From: Bacilli bacterium
Lineage (GTDB): Bacteria; Bacillota_I; Bacilli_A; RF39; UBA660
DNA: 64,000 nucleotides
Direction of reading: 5' to 3'
Assembly (NCBI GenBank): GCA_028708945.1
Contig: JAQVXV010000004.1
Location: 33,762-97,761, forward strand
The position numbers were made by a program, and so were the translations under genes. Shown here piece after piece: positions 15,640 to 27,372 of this stretch. Within the stretch, counting starts at the first letter, position 1. Each line of letters starts with the position of its first letter. The notes under the pieces were generated by a model. It had not been told where the DNA came from. It saw nothing but the letters and a program-made list of their open reading frames with translations, and did not search any database.

Positions 15640-16741
15640 ATAAATATTTCTTTATTTTTGCAAACTTATTTCCTGTTTCTAAATCTGTTTTTTTAAGTTG
15701 TTCAAATAATTTTTTTTGTTCTTTAGTTAACTTATCGGGTATAACAACCTCTGTTATTACATACATATCACCTTTGGTAATACTATTTATGTTTTGAATA
15801 CCTTTAGATTTAAGTCTATGTTTATCGCCGGTTTTAGTCCCTGATGGTATAGTTAAATTGACATTACCATTTAAAGTCGGAATCTCTTTTTTACATCCTA
15901 AAACGGCTTCAGTTATTGTAAGTGGTAACTCTAAATAGATATCACTTCCATCTCTTTCAAATAAAGGATGACTTTGAACATTAAATTCAACATAAATATC
16001 ACCATTAGGCCCACCATTTTCGCCTGCTTCTCCCTTGCCACCAATTCTTAATTGATTACCAGAATCAACACCTGCAGGCACTTTGATTTCTAATGTTTTT
16101 TCTTCTTCTTTTTTTCCAACACCTTTACAATATTTACATGTTTCACTATAAATATTGCCTTTTCCACTACATGTTGAACAAGTAGTTTTAGTCATAAAGG
16201 TTCCAAACATTGTTCTTTGTTCTACCGAAACCGTTCCACTACCATGACAAGTTTGGCAAGTTTTTTCATCTTTTCCACCTTTACCATTACAATGTTTACA
16301 ATCCGACATAACATCGACAATAACATCTTTTTTAGTTCCAAATACTGCTTCTTCAAAAGTCAGATTCATTCTTAAAAGTGTATCTCGTCCTTTTCTTGGC
16401 CTATTTGAAGTTCTTGAATTACCACCAAAATTAAATCCAAAACCAGATCCAAACAAATCATCAAAAATGTCTGAAAAATCGAATCCAGAAAAATCGTATC
16501 CTGATGCTCCACCAGCTTGGTTAAATGCACTATGTCCAAATTGATCATATTGTTTTCTCTTAGATTCATCTGACAATATTGCATATGCTTCTTGTGCTTC
16601 TTTAAATTTATCTGCTGCATTTTCTTCTTTTGAAACATCTGGGTGATATTTTTTTGCTAATTTACGAAAGGAACTTTTTATCTCATCTTGACTAGCGTTT
16701 TTACTAACACCTAATATTTCATAATAATCTCTTTTGTTCAC
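15638..16741 (-). CDS. dnaJ: Chaperone DnaJ (Hsp40)
   Basis: 367 aa. Co-chaperone that delivers unfolded proteins to DnaK and stimulates its ATPase. The J domain (residues 1-70) has the HPD motif at 33-35. A Gly/Phe-rich linker follows (about 73-112). The zinc region has four CxxCxGxG-type repeats ([32 protein letters not shown]) about 148-215, then the C-terminal substrate-binding domains. Length is normal. It is the last gene of the hrcA-grpE-dnaK-pepF-dnaJ run, so it should be under CIRCE/HrcA control unless an internal promoter exists. Confidence 0.97.
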   Translation of the reverse strand: MNKRDYYEILGVSKNASQDEIKSSFRKLAKKYHPDVSKEENAADKFKEAQEAYAILSDESKRKQYDQFGHSAFNQAGGASGYDFSGFDFSDIFDDLFGSGFGFNFGGNSRTSNRPRKGRDTLLRMNLTFEEAVFGTKKDVIVDVMSDCKHCNGKGGKDEKTCQTCHGSGTVSVEQRTMFGTFMTKTTCSTCSGKGNIYSETCKYCKGVGKKEEEKTLEIKVPAGVDSGNQLRIGGKGEAGENGGPNGDIYVEFNVQSHPLFERDGSDIYLELPLTITEAVLGCKKEIPTLNGNVNLTIPSGTKTGDKHRLKSKGIQNINSITKGDMYVITEVVIPDKLTKEQKKLFEQLKKTDLETGNKFAKIKKYL

Positions 16742-16753
16742 AATTTACCTCCA

Positions 16754-18541
16754 CTATTTTGTATATATTTTTTTGAATTCCTCGATCTTATTATCAAACA
16801 TTTTAATTGCACTTTCAACAACTTTAGGATCATTCATATCAACACCAGCAATCTTTAATTCAGAAACTGGGTAATCTCTGCCACCTGTTTTTAAAAATTC
16901 TAAGTAATTTTCTAAAGCATTTTCTTTCTTATTTAAGATAGATTCTACTATATAAGTGGCTGCTGATAAACCAGTAGCGTATTGATATACATAAAAACTA
17001 GTATAAAAATGCGGAATTCGTGTCCATTCATATTTTATTTCTTCATCGATATAAACATTATCTCCAAAGTATTTTTTGTTTAATTCATAATATGCATCAT
17101 TTAATAATTGATAAGTTATTATTTCTCCATTTTCTTTTTTATTATAGATATCTTTTTCAAATTCTGCAAACATTGTTTGTCTATAAAGAGTACCTTTATA
17201 AATTTCTAAAATTTGATTTAAAATATCAAGTTTTTCTGTTTTATCAGTTGAATTATTTAACATATAATTTGCTAAAAGTAATTCGTTTACTGTAGACGCT
17301 ACTTCTGCTACAAAAATAGCATAACTAGAATATTGATAAGGGTTATTTTCGTGCGAATAGAAACTGTGCATCGAATGACCTAATTCGTGTGCCAAAGTCG
17401 ATACATCGTCTATTTTACCTTGAAAATTCAAAAGAATATAAGGATTACTATCATAACAACCCCAAGAATATGCTCCACTTTTTTTGTTTTCATTAGAGTA
17501 AACATCGATCCAATTTTCTTCAAAGGCTCTTTTTATGTTTTTGATATAGTCTTCTCCTAAAACACTAAGAGCTTTAACGACTATTTCTTTTCCTTCTTCA
17601 AAAGTATATTTTTTATCTGATTTAGACACTAATTCTGTATAAAGATCATACATATGTAGTTCATCTAAGTTCAATACCTCTTTTTTTAATTGATAATATT
17701 TATAGATTACATCCATATTATTGTTTACTGTATCAATTAAATCATCATAAATAGAAGGATCGATATTGTGATTATATAAGAATGATTCTCTAGTATTATT
17801 AAATTTTTTTAATCTTGATAATACACAATTACTTTCCATATTTCCTGCCAAAGTTGAAGCAAAAGTATTTTTATGTTCTTCATATTTTTGATAGAGTAAT
17901 TTGAAAGCATTTTTTCTTACTTCTCTATCCTTTGATGATATTAATAAGCTATAGTTACTATTTGTTAATTCAATTTCTTCTTTATTTTCATTTTTAATCT
18001 TTCCAAATTTAAGGTCAGAATTTCTAAGTAAAGAAGATGTTTTATTTGGACTTTTTATTATTTGATGAAAATTTGCAATTATTTCTTCTTCTTGTTGACT
18101 CAAGGTATGATTTTTATATCTAAATATTTCTTCTAAATGAAATTTATATTCTTTTAATTCTGATTTTTCTTTTAAATATTTTTCTACTAAACTATAGTCA
18201 CTTTCTAATAATTCTGGAACTATATAAGAAGATTCTAAACTGATTTCTGAGATTAAATTATCTATTTTTCCAACTAAATTTTGATAATATGTATTATTGG
18301 TATCTTCATCTAATCGCATATAAGCATAAACATATAATTTTTCAATTTGTCTCGAATATTTTAAATCTGTTTTTATAGTCTTTAATAAATTATTAGCACT
18401 TGCCATTATTTTACCTTTATATTTTGATAACTCATGATAATTATTTTTTAATACCTGATATTCTTTATCCCATAATTCATCATTTTCATACATTTTGCTT
18501 AAGTCCCACTTATATTTCTTATCAATATCTTCTCTTTTCAT
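16754..18541 (-). CDS. pepF: Oligoendopeptidase F (M3 family metallopeptidase)
   Basis: 595 aa, standard for PepF. Cytoplasmic zinc peptidase that degrades short oligopeptides. The zinc motif HELGH (in LAHELGHSMHSFYS) lies near residue 385, with the third ligand Glu expected in VAEVASTVNE about 25 residues later. N-terminal helices and the C-terminal FY..QYATG..AA block are typical. The gene sits between dnaK and dnaJ, an unusual place; the gap to dnaJ is 12 bases, so both are probably on one mRNA. This suggests co-induction of a peptide-clearing enzyme with chaperones. Confidence 0.93.
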   Translation of the reverse strand: MKREDIDKKYKWDLSKMYENDELWDKEYQVLKNNYHELSKYKGKIMASANNLLKTIKTDLKYSRQIEKLYVYAYMRLDEDTNNTYYQNLVGKIDNLISEISLESSYIVPELLESDYSLVEKYLKEKSELKEYKFHLEEIFRYKNHTLSQQEEEIIANFHQIIKSPNKTSSLLRNSDLKFGKIKNENKEEIELTNSNYSLLISSKDREVRKNAFKLLYQKYEEHKNTFASTLAGNMESNCVLSRLKKFNNTRESFLYNHNIDPSIYDDLIDTVNNNMDVIYKYYQLKKEVLNLDELHMYDLYTELVSKSDKKYTFEEGKEIVVKALSVLGEDYIKNIKRAFEENWIDVYSNENKKSGAYSWGCYDSNPYILLNFQGKIDDVSTLAHELGHSMHSFYSHENNPYQYSSYAIFVAEVASTVNELLLANYMLNNSTDKTEKLDILNQILEIYKGTLYRQTMFAEFEKDIYNKKENGEIITYQLLNDAYYELNKKYFGDNVYIDEEIKYEWTRIPHFYTSFYVYQYATGLSAATYIVESILNKKENALENYLEFLKTGGRDYPVSELKIAGVDMNDPKVVESAIKMFDNKIEEFKKIYTK

Positions 18542-18561
18542 ATTTCTCCTTATAATAGAAG

Positions 18562-18581
18562 AGTTCTAGTTTCCTAGAACT
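18562..18581 (-). other. Hairpin between dnaK and pepF
   Basis: AGTTCTAG and CTAGAACT form a perfect 8-bp stem; on the minus strand the loop is GAAA, a stable GNRA tetraloop. No T-run follows on the minus strand, so it is more likely an mRNA processing or 3'-end stabilising element than a full terminator. Confidence 0.45.
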
Positions 18582-18586
18582 TTCTT

Positions 18587-20961
<2,375 letters not shown>

Positions 20962-20968
20962 AATCCTC

Positions 20969-21955
20969 CTACTTTTCAATGTTTTCTTTAATATATTCAA
21001 GAAGAGTAACTACTCGATCATATTCCATTCTTTTAGGACCTATCAAAGCAATTGTTCCTTCTTGACCATTTATATTATATTTTGATTTAACTATCGTTAC
21101 GTCATCGTCAAACTCAGTCTCTGAACCAATATAAATATTTATTCCGCTGTCTTCTTCGACAATACCATTTATAATGTCTTTATCTTCAAATTTATTGATG
21201 ATATTTCTTATCCTATCAGCATCATCGAATTCGGGTTGCATTAATATATTTTTTGCCCCCGACATTTTTACACTTGATAGTGAAAAGTCTGAAAAAGCAT
21301 TATAAAAAGCATTGTATAAAACTTCATGTTGCTTTATATATTTAGCAATGATAGGTTTTACTTCAAACTCTAGTTTTTGATTCACTTCATCGACTGGGGT
21401 TCCAACAACAAGTTTACTGATTAAATCAATTGTCTTCTTAATTTCATTGATGGAAACTCGTTCATTTAAATATATGTTTCGATGTTCAACATGGCCTTTA
21501 TCAGTTACAACTATTGCTACTAAGTTTTGTTCATCTATTGGTACCACTTCAATTTTGCTTATTTTATTTTCTTTTGAAGCTTTTCCTAATACCACTGTAG
21601 TATAATTTGTCATCTCTGATACAATTTGCATACTCTTGATAATATAATCTTCTAATACTAAAGAATTATTACGAAATATCGTCTGTAGTTTCAGAACATC
21701 TTCACCTGATAACTCTTTAGGTTTCATAACATTATCGACATAATATCGATAACCTTTCTCAGAAGGTATTCTTCCAGAAGAAGTATGGGTTTTTTCTATT
21801 AAAGATTTCTCTTCTAAAAAAGCCATTTCGTTTCTAATCGTAGCACTAGAACATCTCATTTTTTTACATATTGATTTTGAACTTACTGGTTTTGCTTCTT
21901 TTATATATGCTTCAACAATGAGTTTTAGAAGTTCTGTCTGTCTATTATTCAGCAT
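20969..21955 (-). CDS. hrcA: Heat-inducible transcription repressor HrcA
   Basis: 328 aa. Winged-helix repressor that binds CIRCE elements and depends on GroEL for activity. The N-terminal winged helix (LNNRQTELLKLIVEAYIKEA, PVSSKSI, SSATIRNEMAFLEEKSLIEK) and the following SGRIPSEKGYRYYVD signature are clear, and the C-terminal GAF-like and dimerisation regions are complete. It is first in the operon with grpE, dnaK, pepF and dnaJ, and its own promoter carries a CIRCE-like repeat, so it is autoregulated. Confidence 0.96.
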   Translation of the reverse strand: MLNNRQTELLKLIVEAYIKEAKPVSSKSICKKMRCSSATIRNEMAFLEEKSLIEKTHTSSGRIPSEKGYRYYVDNVMKPKELSGEDVLKLQTIFRNNSLVLEDYIIKSMQIVSEMTNYTTVVLGKASKENKISKIEVVPIDEQNLVAIVVTDKGHVEHRNIYLNERVSINEIKKTIDLISKLVVGTPVDEVNQKLEFEVKPIIAKYIKQHEVLYNAFYNAFSDFSLSSVKMSGAKNILMQPEFDDADRIRNIINKFEDKDIINGIVEEDSGINIYIGSETEFDDDVTIVKSKYNINGQEGTIALIGPKRMEYDRVVTLLEYIKENIEK

Positions 21956-21966
21956 TTAACCACCTC

Positions 21967-21993
21967 TTAGCACTCTTTAACTTTGAGTGACAA
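21967..21993 (-). promoter_or_regulatory. CIRCE element (imperfect) upstream of hrcA
   Basis: TTAGCACTC-N9-GAGTGACAA: the left arm matches the CIRCE consensus in 9 of 9 positions and the right arm (consensus GAGTGCTAA) in 7 of 9. It lies between the -10 hexamer and the hrcA ribosome binding site, overlapping the expected transcript start. Confidence 0.85.
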
Positions 21994-21997
21994 AATT

Positions 21998-22026
21998 ATT
22001 ATAGCAACATAAATTAGCAAAGTCAA
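21998..22026 (-). promoter_or_regulatory. Sigma-A promoter of the hrcA operon
   Basis: Minus strand TTGACT (22021-22026) and TATAAT (21998-22003) are 17 bases apart, directly upstream of the CIRCE element. A CIRCE half-site-like AGTGCTAA (22033-22040) lies just upstream of the -35. Confidence 0.85.
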
Positions 22027-22083
22027 TCTTAAAGTGCTAAAAATATTTTTTTTATATTTGGTTATACTAAAACAGGTGATAAA

Positions 22084-22557
22084 ATGTTGCTTTATTCAAT
22101 TATTTTTTTTTCAAAAGTATTAGAAAATACTTTAGGTACATTAAGGTTGATTGTAGTTGCTGATGGCAGAAAATTACTTGGTTCTATTTTACAAGGAGTT
22201 ATAAGTTTAATTTGGATTTTAGTTGTCGGTATTGTGGTACAAAATATTTTAGAAGACCCTTATAAGATTGTATTTTTTATTTTAGGTTCCGTAGTAGGTT
22301 CATATCTAGGAGGCATTATTGAAGAAAAATTAGCACTTGGAAACAATATGGTAATAATTATTACTGAACTAAATGATTTAGCTAATAATATTAGAAGTAA
22401 TGGTTTTGGAGTAACTAGTATAAGAGCTGAAGGAAAAGATAGTTTGAAAAACGTTCTTTTTATAATAATAACGCGTAAAAATATTAGAAAAATTATAAAT
22501 ACAACAAAAAAATATGACCAAAATGCATTGATCATATCCGAATCTATAAAAATTTAA
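22084..22557 (+). CDS. UPF0316 (DUF5698/DUF2179) membrane protein
   Basis: 157 aa. Three hydrophobic segments lie in the first 80 residues (LLYSIIFFSKVLENTLGTLR, LQGVISLIWILVVGIVV, IVFFILGSVVGSYLGGIIEE), as in UPF0316 proteins. The C-terminal 70 residues form a DUF2179-type cytoplasmic domain (NNIRSNGFGVTSIRAEGKDS, VLFIIITRKN). The ATG follows AGGTGATAAA. The stop codon directly abuts the end of the convergent mraY gene. Biochemical function is unknown; these DUF2179 domains have been suggested to bind small ligands. Confidence 0.82.
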   Translation: MLLYSIIFFSKVLENTLGTLRLIVVADGRKLLGSILQGVISLIWILVVGIVVQNILEDPYKIVFFILGSVVGSYLGGIIEEKLALGNNMVIIITELNDLANNIRSNGFGVTSIRAEGKDSLKNVLFIIITRKNIRKIINTTKKYDQNALIISESIKI

Positions 22558-23550
22558 TTATATCCATACTCCAAAGGCGATAGCAGCCATACAAAGCAAT
22601 AATCCTAAAATCCAATATCCTTTAACAATATCTTGTTCTCGGTAACCCTTTTTTTCAAAATGATGATGTAATGGGGCTACTAAAAACACACGTCTACCAA
22701 AACACAAAAGACTTACTAATTGAATTAAACTTGATAATGTTTCTAGTACAAATACACCTGCTACAACAACTAATGTAAGTTCATGGTTTGTTATTATTGC
22801 AATTGATGCTAGAGTTGCTCCTAAACTTAAAGAGCCTGTATCTCCCATAAAAACCTTGGCAGGATGTGTATTAAATAACAAGAATCCTAATAAACTACCA
22901 ACTAATATAAAACAAAATATTCCAAGATCTTGATATCCGACTACCCAATGGGCATTCCAAGCAATAAGTCCAAAGGCTAAAAATGCGATTAAAGATAATC
23001 CTGCAGCTAAACCATCTAATCCATCGGTTATATTAACGGCATTAGAACTAGCAACCAATACAAATAAAAGAAAAATTCCATAAAACCATTTCATATCTAT
23101 GCTTATCCCTAAGGTATAAATATTTAATACCGGTTCATTACCACTACGCATAAATATATAGAAAAATATTAAAGCAATTACTAGCTGTCCAAATAATTTT
23201 TGAATTTCTGTTAAACCATTATTGTTTTTTCTTTTAATAATTAAGAAATCGTCTAAAAATCCCAATATAGAATAAGATACAAATACAAATAATATAATAA
23301 ATAAATTTTCAGAAAACTGCATTTTATCGAATAAAAGGAAAAGGAAAACAATTGCTAAGGTAGGTACAATAAATATTAAACCTCCCATTGTTGGTGTTCC
23401 TTCCTTATTTTTATGAGTTTCACCTAAAAAAACATTTATTCTTTGTCCAAATTTAATTTTCTTTAAAATTGGAATAAGAATAAAACCAAATATTATTGAT
23501 GCAATAAATCCAATCATCATTGCTAAAGTTGCCTTTGCTAATATTAACAT
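22558..23550 (-). CDS. mraY: Phospho-N-acetylmuramoyl-pentapeptide-transferase
   Basis: About 330 aa, polytopic. Transfers phospho-MurNAc-pentapeptide from UDP to undecaprenyl phosphate, making lipid I. Conserved motifs are present in order: TPTMGGLIF, NAVNITDGLDGLAAG (catalytic Asp-rich loop), VFMGDTGSLSLG, and the PLHHHFEKKG cytoplasmic loop. Ten hydrophobic helices are expected. ATG at 23550 has AGGTGA 7 bases upstream; GTG at 23559 is inside the ribosome binding site. It is outside the usual dcw (mur) cluster here, standing between UPF0316 and nrdG. Confidence 0.96.
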   Translation of the reverse strand: MLILAKATLAMMIGFIASIIFGFILIPILKKIKFGQRINVFLGETHKNKEGTPTMGGLIFIVPTLAIVFLFLLFDKMQFSENLFIILFVFVSYSILGFLDDFLIIKRKNNNGLTEIQKLFGQLVIALIFFYIFMRSGNEPVLNIYTLGISIDMKWFYGIFLLFVLVASSNAVNITDGLDGLAAGLSLIAFLAFGLIAWNAHWVVGYQDLGIFCFILVGSLLGFLLFNTHPAKVFMGDTGSLSLGATLASIAIITNHELTLVVVAGVFVLETLSSLIQLVSLLCFGRRVFLVAPLHHHFEKKGYREQDIVKGYWILGLLLCMAAIAFGVWI

Positions 23551-23605
23551 TAATTTCACCTGTCGCTTTTCTAGATAATTATATCTTATTATATATTTTT
23601 TATCA

Positions 23606-23630
23606 AGAAAAAAAACACCTAATAATAGGT
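23606..23630 (-). terminator. Terminator of nrdDG
   Basis: Minus strand ACCTA-TTAT-TAGGT followed by a tract of T, 12 bases after the nrdG stop codon. Confidence 0.7.
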
Positions 23631-23642
23631 ATTTTATATTTG

Positions 23643-24188
23643 TTAGACATATATGAATTCTTCTTTTTTGAAATATTTGACATTATTGTATTCTTTAATA
23701 GTTATAACTTTCTTTTGTTTTAAACTTTTTTTAACATTAATTATTCTTTGATTTTTAGATCCTCTAAACATTAAATTTAAACTTTTTTGCTCTAAAATAA
23801 ATCTGCCATCAATTAATACGTCGACATATTTTAATAATTCGTTTATATTTTGTTTGTTTGATGCAATTAATTGTTCAAAAGTAAAACCAGTATACATCCA
23901 TACATTAAGACCATTACTTTGGCAAAATTTTGCAATTTCTAAACAAGCATCAACTTGAAACATTGGGTCTCCGCCTGAAAAAGTTATACCATCTTGTAAT
24001 TTTAAATTACTTATTTCTTTTTTTATATCTTCGACATCAACTAAAAATCCTTCTGTAAAACTATGAGTTTGAGGATTATGGCACCCCTTGCAATTGTGTG
24101 AACATCCTTGTGTCCAAATAACTGTTCTGATACCATCTCCGTCAACAATGCTATCAGATTGTAGACTTTGGGCTAATCTGATTTTCAT
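23643..24188 (-). CDS. nrdG: Anaerobic ribonucleotide reductase activating protein (radical SAM)
   Basis: 181 aa. Uses S-adenosylmethionine and a 4Fe-4S cluster to form the glycyl radical on NrdD. The cluster motif CSHNCKGC (C-x3-C-x2-C) is at about residues 30-37, followed by HNPQTHSF. DGDGIRTVIWTQG before it and TFSGGDPMFQ after it are typical of NrdG. The ATG overlaps the nrdD stop codon (ATGA), so the two are translationally coupled. Length is slightly above the usual 155-175 aa, owing to a basic C-terminal tail. Confidence 0.96.
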   Translation of the reverse strand: MKIRLAQSLQSDSIVDGDGIRTVIWTQGCSHNCKGCHNPQTHSFTEGFLVDVEDIKKEISNLKLQDGITFSGGDPMFQVDACLEIAKFCQSNGLNVWMYTGFTFEQLIASNKQNINELLKYVDVLIDGRFILEQKSLNLMFRGSKNQRIINVKKSLKQKKVITIKEYNNVKYFKKEEFIYV

Positions 24189-26569
24189 TTTAACATATCC
24201 TTAGTACTATGTTTAACACGGTCTTTTTCTTCAGCGCGTTTACTATTATTAAAACGATCAACAGTTCCTACTAAATAACCAGTTATTCTTCTAATTCTTT
24301 CAAATTTTACACCATCTTCTTCCGTTCTTCCACAACCAGGACATTGATCACCGATTACTCCTATAAATCCACAAACCGGATCTCTATCAACCGGATGATT
24401 TATAGCACCATAACCAATACCAGACTCTTTCATTAATCTTACTATTTTTTCAAAAGCAGCTGTATTTTTAGTTGTATCTCCATCTAATTCAATATAAGAT
24501 ATATGACCCGCATTAGTAAATGCATGATATGGAGCCTCTAATGCTATTTTATTTGCTACCGAAATATTGTAATAAACAGGTACATGGAATGAGTTAGTGT
24601 AATATTTTTTATCAGTAACTCCTTTTATTGAACCATATAAAGCTCTGTCGATATTTACAAATCTACCAGATAACCCTTCTGCTGGTGTTGCTAATAAAGT
24701 GAAATTTAAACTGTATTTTTGTGCAAATTCGTCACATTTTTCTCTCATGTGTTTAATTATTTTGATTCCCAATTTTTGACTTTCTTCACTCTCTCCATGA
24801 TGTTTACCGGTTAAAGCTTTTAAAGTTTCTGCTAATCCGATAAACCCAATAGATAGTGTACCATGTTTTAATACTCTTCTTATTCTATCTGTCGATTTTA
24901 ATCTTTCCGAATCTATCCATATTCCTTGGCCAAATAAGAAAGGCGCATTGTATACTCTCTTATTACATTGAACTTCAAATCTTTCTAATAATTGGTCTTT
25001 TACTAATTCCATAGTTTCATCCAATTCTTCAAAGAAAGCTTTTAAATCTGCTTTTTCATTTTTAATTATTCCATGTTCAATTGCTAAACGGGGTAAATTT
25101 ATCGAAGAAAACGATAGATTACCACGGCCTGGAGTAATTGCTTTTTCAGGATCTACAACGTTTGCCATTACTCTAGTACGACATCCCATATATGCTACTT
25201 CAGTATCTGGATTACCAGGTTGATAAAACATTTTATTGAATGGAGCATCTAAAAATGAGAAGTTAGGAAATAATCTTTTAGCCGAAACTTTGCATGCTAA
25301 TTGAAATAAATCGTAATTTGGATCTTCTGGATTATAATTTATTCCCTCTTTTACTTTAAATATAGAAATAGGGAATATTGGCGTTTCATTATTACCTAAT
25401 CCAGCATCGATAGCTTTTAGATAATTTTTAATGATCATTCTTCCTTCTGTTGAAATATCTGTTCCTAAATTTACTGACGAAAATGGAACTTGTGCTCCTG
25501 CTCTACTGTGCATTGTATTTAAATTGTGTATAAAACCTTCCATTGCTTGATACGAAATGCGTTCAGTTTTTTGCATAGCTCTCACATAAGCTTTAGAAAA
25601 TATTTTTTTTAATTCTTCTGAATCTTTAGTAAATTTATTAAAAATTGCAATATCAAAATCGACACTTTCTAATTTATCTACTTCTTTAGCAATTGTATTC
25701 ATATTTACAAACGTTTGAAAACCCGTAATATCTAAATAATCTGAAATTGTCTGTTTTAATTGTTTTCTAAATGTTTTTACAATTCCTGGTGCTAAATAAT
25801 AATCAAAAGCAGGTATACTTTGTCCACCGTGTTGATCGTTTTGATTAGCTTGAATAGCAATTGCTGCTAAAGCACCATAAGACATTATATCGTTTGGTTC
25901 TCTTAGATGACCATGGCCAGTAGAAAAACCATTAGTGAATAATTTTTTTAAATCAATTTGTGTACAAGTTGTCGTTCCCATAGACATAAAATCTAAATCG
26001 TGAATATGAATTGATCCAGTATCGTGCGCTAAAGCAAATTTTGGTTTCATTAAATATGATTTAGCAAATTCTTTTGATACTGTACTTCCATATTGAAGCA
26101 TTGTTCCCATTGCCGTATCTCCGTCAACATTCGCATTTTCACGTTTTATATCTTCTTCACCTGCAGATTTTAATCCTAAAGCCTCAATAGCTTTAATAAA
26201 CTTATGTAATTTTTTTTCATCTGAAAACATTTGTCTTGACGCAGTTCTTCTTTCTCGATATTCTGAGAAAGATTTATAAACATCCTCATATCCTTGTTTA
26301 TTTAATTCGTCTTCGATCATATCTTGAATAGCTTCAATTTTAATTTTTGTTTCTTCTGTTTTAATATATTCTTTATCGATCTTTTTCAAAACACCTTGAT
26401 AGATTTTTTGAATATCTTTTGAATCATATTTACTTTCCTCAAAATCATTATTTATACTATCAAATCCCTTTTTAATGGCTATTGCAATTTTTGCACCATT
26501 AAAAGGAACTTTTTTACCTTCTCTTTTAACAACTAATAAGTCATTCATTTTTTCTTCTACATGAACCAT
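24185..26569 (-). CDS. nrdD: Anaerobic (class III) ribonucleoside-triphosphate reductase
   Basis: 794 aa. Makes deoxyribonucleotides without oxygen. An ATP-cone regulatory domain occupies the first 100 or so residues (VKREGKKVPFNGAKIAIAI). The central barrel includes MGCRTRVMANV and RGNLSFSSINLPRL. Near the C-terminus are the zinc-site cysteines (DPVCGF, DQCPGCGR) and the glycyl radical loop RRITGYLVGT, whose Gly carries the radical. GAGGT precedes the ATG. The stop is TGA overlapping the nrdG start. A consensus promoter with an embedded palindrome lies upstream. Its presence indicates growth without oxygen. Confidence 0.97.
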   Translation of the reverse strand: MVHVEEKMNDLLVVKREGKKVPFNGAKIAIAIKKGFDSINNDFEESKYDSKDIQKIYQGVLKKIDKEYIKTEETKIKIEAIQDMIEDELNKQGYEDVYKSFSEYRERRTASRQMFSDEKKLHKFIKAIEALGLKSAGEEDIKRENANVDGDTAMGTMLQYGSTVSKEFAKSYLMKPKFALAHDTGSIHIHDLDFMSMGTTTCTQIDLKKLFTNGFSTGHGHLREPNDIMSYGALAAIAIQANQNDQHGGQSIPAFDYYLAPGIVKTFRKQLKQTISDYLDITGFQTFVNMNTIAKEVDKLESVDFDIAIFNKFTKDSEELKKIFSKAYVRAMQKTERISYQAMEGFIHNLNTMHSRAGAQVPFSSVNLGTDISTEGRMIIKNYLKAIDAGLGNNETPIFPISIFKVKEGINYNPEDPNYDLFQLACKVSAKRLFPNFSFLDAPFNKMFYQPGNPDTEVAYMGCRTRVMANVVDPEKAITPGRGNLSFSSINLPRLAIEHGIIKNEKADLKAFFEELDETMELVKDQLLERFEVQCNKRVYNAPFLFGQGIWIDSERLKSTDRIRRVLKHGTLSIGFIGLAETLKALTGKHHGESEESQKLGIKIIKHMREKCDEFAQKYSLNFTLLATPAEGLSGRFVNIDRALYGSIKGVTDKKYYTNSFHVPVYYNISVANKIALEAPYHAFTNAGHISYIELDGDTTKNTAAFEKIVRLMKESGIGYGAINHPVDRDPVCGFIGVIGDQCPGCGRTEEDGVKFERIRRITGYLVGTVDRFNNSKRAEEKDRVKHSTKDMLK

Positions 26570-26605
26570 AATTTCGTACCTCTTTTCTTTACTTTTTATA
26601 ACTCA

Positions 26606-26634
26606 ATTATAGATACAATATTTTGTAAAGTCAA
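26606..26634 (-). promoter_or_regulatory. Sigma-A promoter of nrdDG with NrdR-box-like palindrome in the spacer
   Basis: Minus strand TTGACT (26629-26634), 17-base spacer, TATAAT (26606-26611). The spacer holds TACAAAATATTGTA (26614-26627), a 5-bp inverted repeat whose core CAAAATATTG matches 9 of 10 positions of the NrdR-box core CWATATATWG. NrdR is the usual repressor of ribonucleotide reductase genes; only one box was found, whereas paired boxes are typical. Confidence 0.6.
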
Positions 26635-26639
26635 CACTC

Positions 26640-26959
26640 TTTTTGACCCTTTTTTAACTAAAATTCTTTTAACCCTTATATTCCAATAATTTATTAAAAA
26701 AACTTTTTTTAAAAAAGATTGTTTTTAAAATTTTCATTTTTTTTATTTTTTTATTTTTCTTAAAAATTGACGAAAGCCTCTTTTTTCTTTCATTTATAAA
26801 GGCTTTTGATTTTTTAGCCAAAAAAGTAACTTTAAAAAAATAATTAAAAAATCAACTTTTTGAAAAATGTGTTTTTTATTTTCTGCGTTTTTTTACATTT
26901 TTTATTTTCTTCTAAAAAGTGATTGCTACGAATATAATTAAAGTAAGGATGGAATTATT
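26640..26959. other. AT-homopolymer-rich intergenic stretch upstream of nrdDG
   Basis: No gene was found. The stretch consists largely of long A- and T-runs with scattered short hairpins, for example AAAGCCT (26773-26779) with AGGCTTT (26800-26806). A TATAAT at about 26934-26939 could be a -10 for the small membrane-protein gene to the right, but no convincing -35 accompanies it. Confidence 0.5.
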
Positions 26960-27040
26960 ATGGGTGGTGTTTTGACTAGTTTTTTTTATTATTTTAATGC
27001 TTTAAAAATTAGTAAAAAAGGAGTACTAATTTGTATTTAA
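26960..27040 (+). CDS. Possible 26-residue leader peptide upstream of a small membrane protein
   Basis: ATG to TAA encodes MGGVLTSFFYYFNALKIS plus a short basic tail, 26 residues. AAGGATGG lies 8 bases upstream as a possible ribosome binding site. Its end overlaps the TTG start of the next gene by 10 bases, an arrangement expected for translational coupling. A chance open frame of this size is quite possible. Confidence 0.25.
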   Translation: MGGVLTSFFYYFNALKISKKGVLICI

Positions 27041-27372
27041 ATTTTGGTAAAGAAGAAGACCTTTTAAGATTTAAAAATGTATTATATTTTTTATTTATAA
27101 TATCGTTTTTAATTTCTATATTTATAACATATGATAAAAAATTAAAGTTAGAAAAAAAACCTTCATTTTTGTCCATAGAAGAAAGTAGTGAATTGATAAA
27201 GAGCAATAGATACTTCTTTTTACTTTTATTGTTAGGGTTTTTCTATATAAATTATCAAAATAAAAATTTAAACCCAGAAAAAAACACAATTTGCAATAAT
27301 ATTGAAATCGTGTCTTCTTTATTAAATGTTCTTTTTATTATAATTATTATACTTAATGACTCTAAAGTTTAA
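27031..27372 (+). CDS. Small membrane protein, unknown function
   Basis: 113 aa starting at TTG, which has a perfect AAAGGAG site 8 bases upstream (within the preceding short frame). Three hydrophobic segments are visible: FLFIISFLISIFI (about 22-34), YFFLLLLLGFFYI (about 61-73) and LLNVLFIIIIIL (about 97-108), separated by Lys/Glu-rich loops. There is no family I recognise. It is convergent with polC, and the last four bases overlap the polC stop codon. It could be a toxin-like or accessory membrane peptide, but nothing proves this. Confidence 0.45.
   Translation: MYLNFGKEEDLLRFKNVLYFLFIISFLISIFITYDKKLKLEKKPSFLSIEESSELIKSNRYFFLLLLLGFFYINYQNKNLNPEKNTICNNIEIVSSLLNVLFIIIIILNDSKV

Noticed and set aside
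26773..26806. AAAGCCT/AGGCTTT hairpin taken as a terminator
   Set aside because: The loop is about 20 bases, and the stem is weak; no neighbouring gene end makes sense of it.
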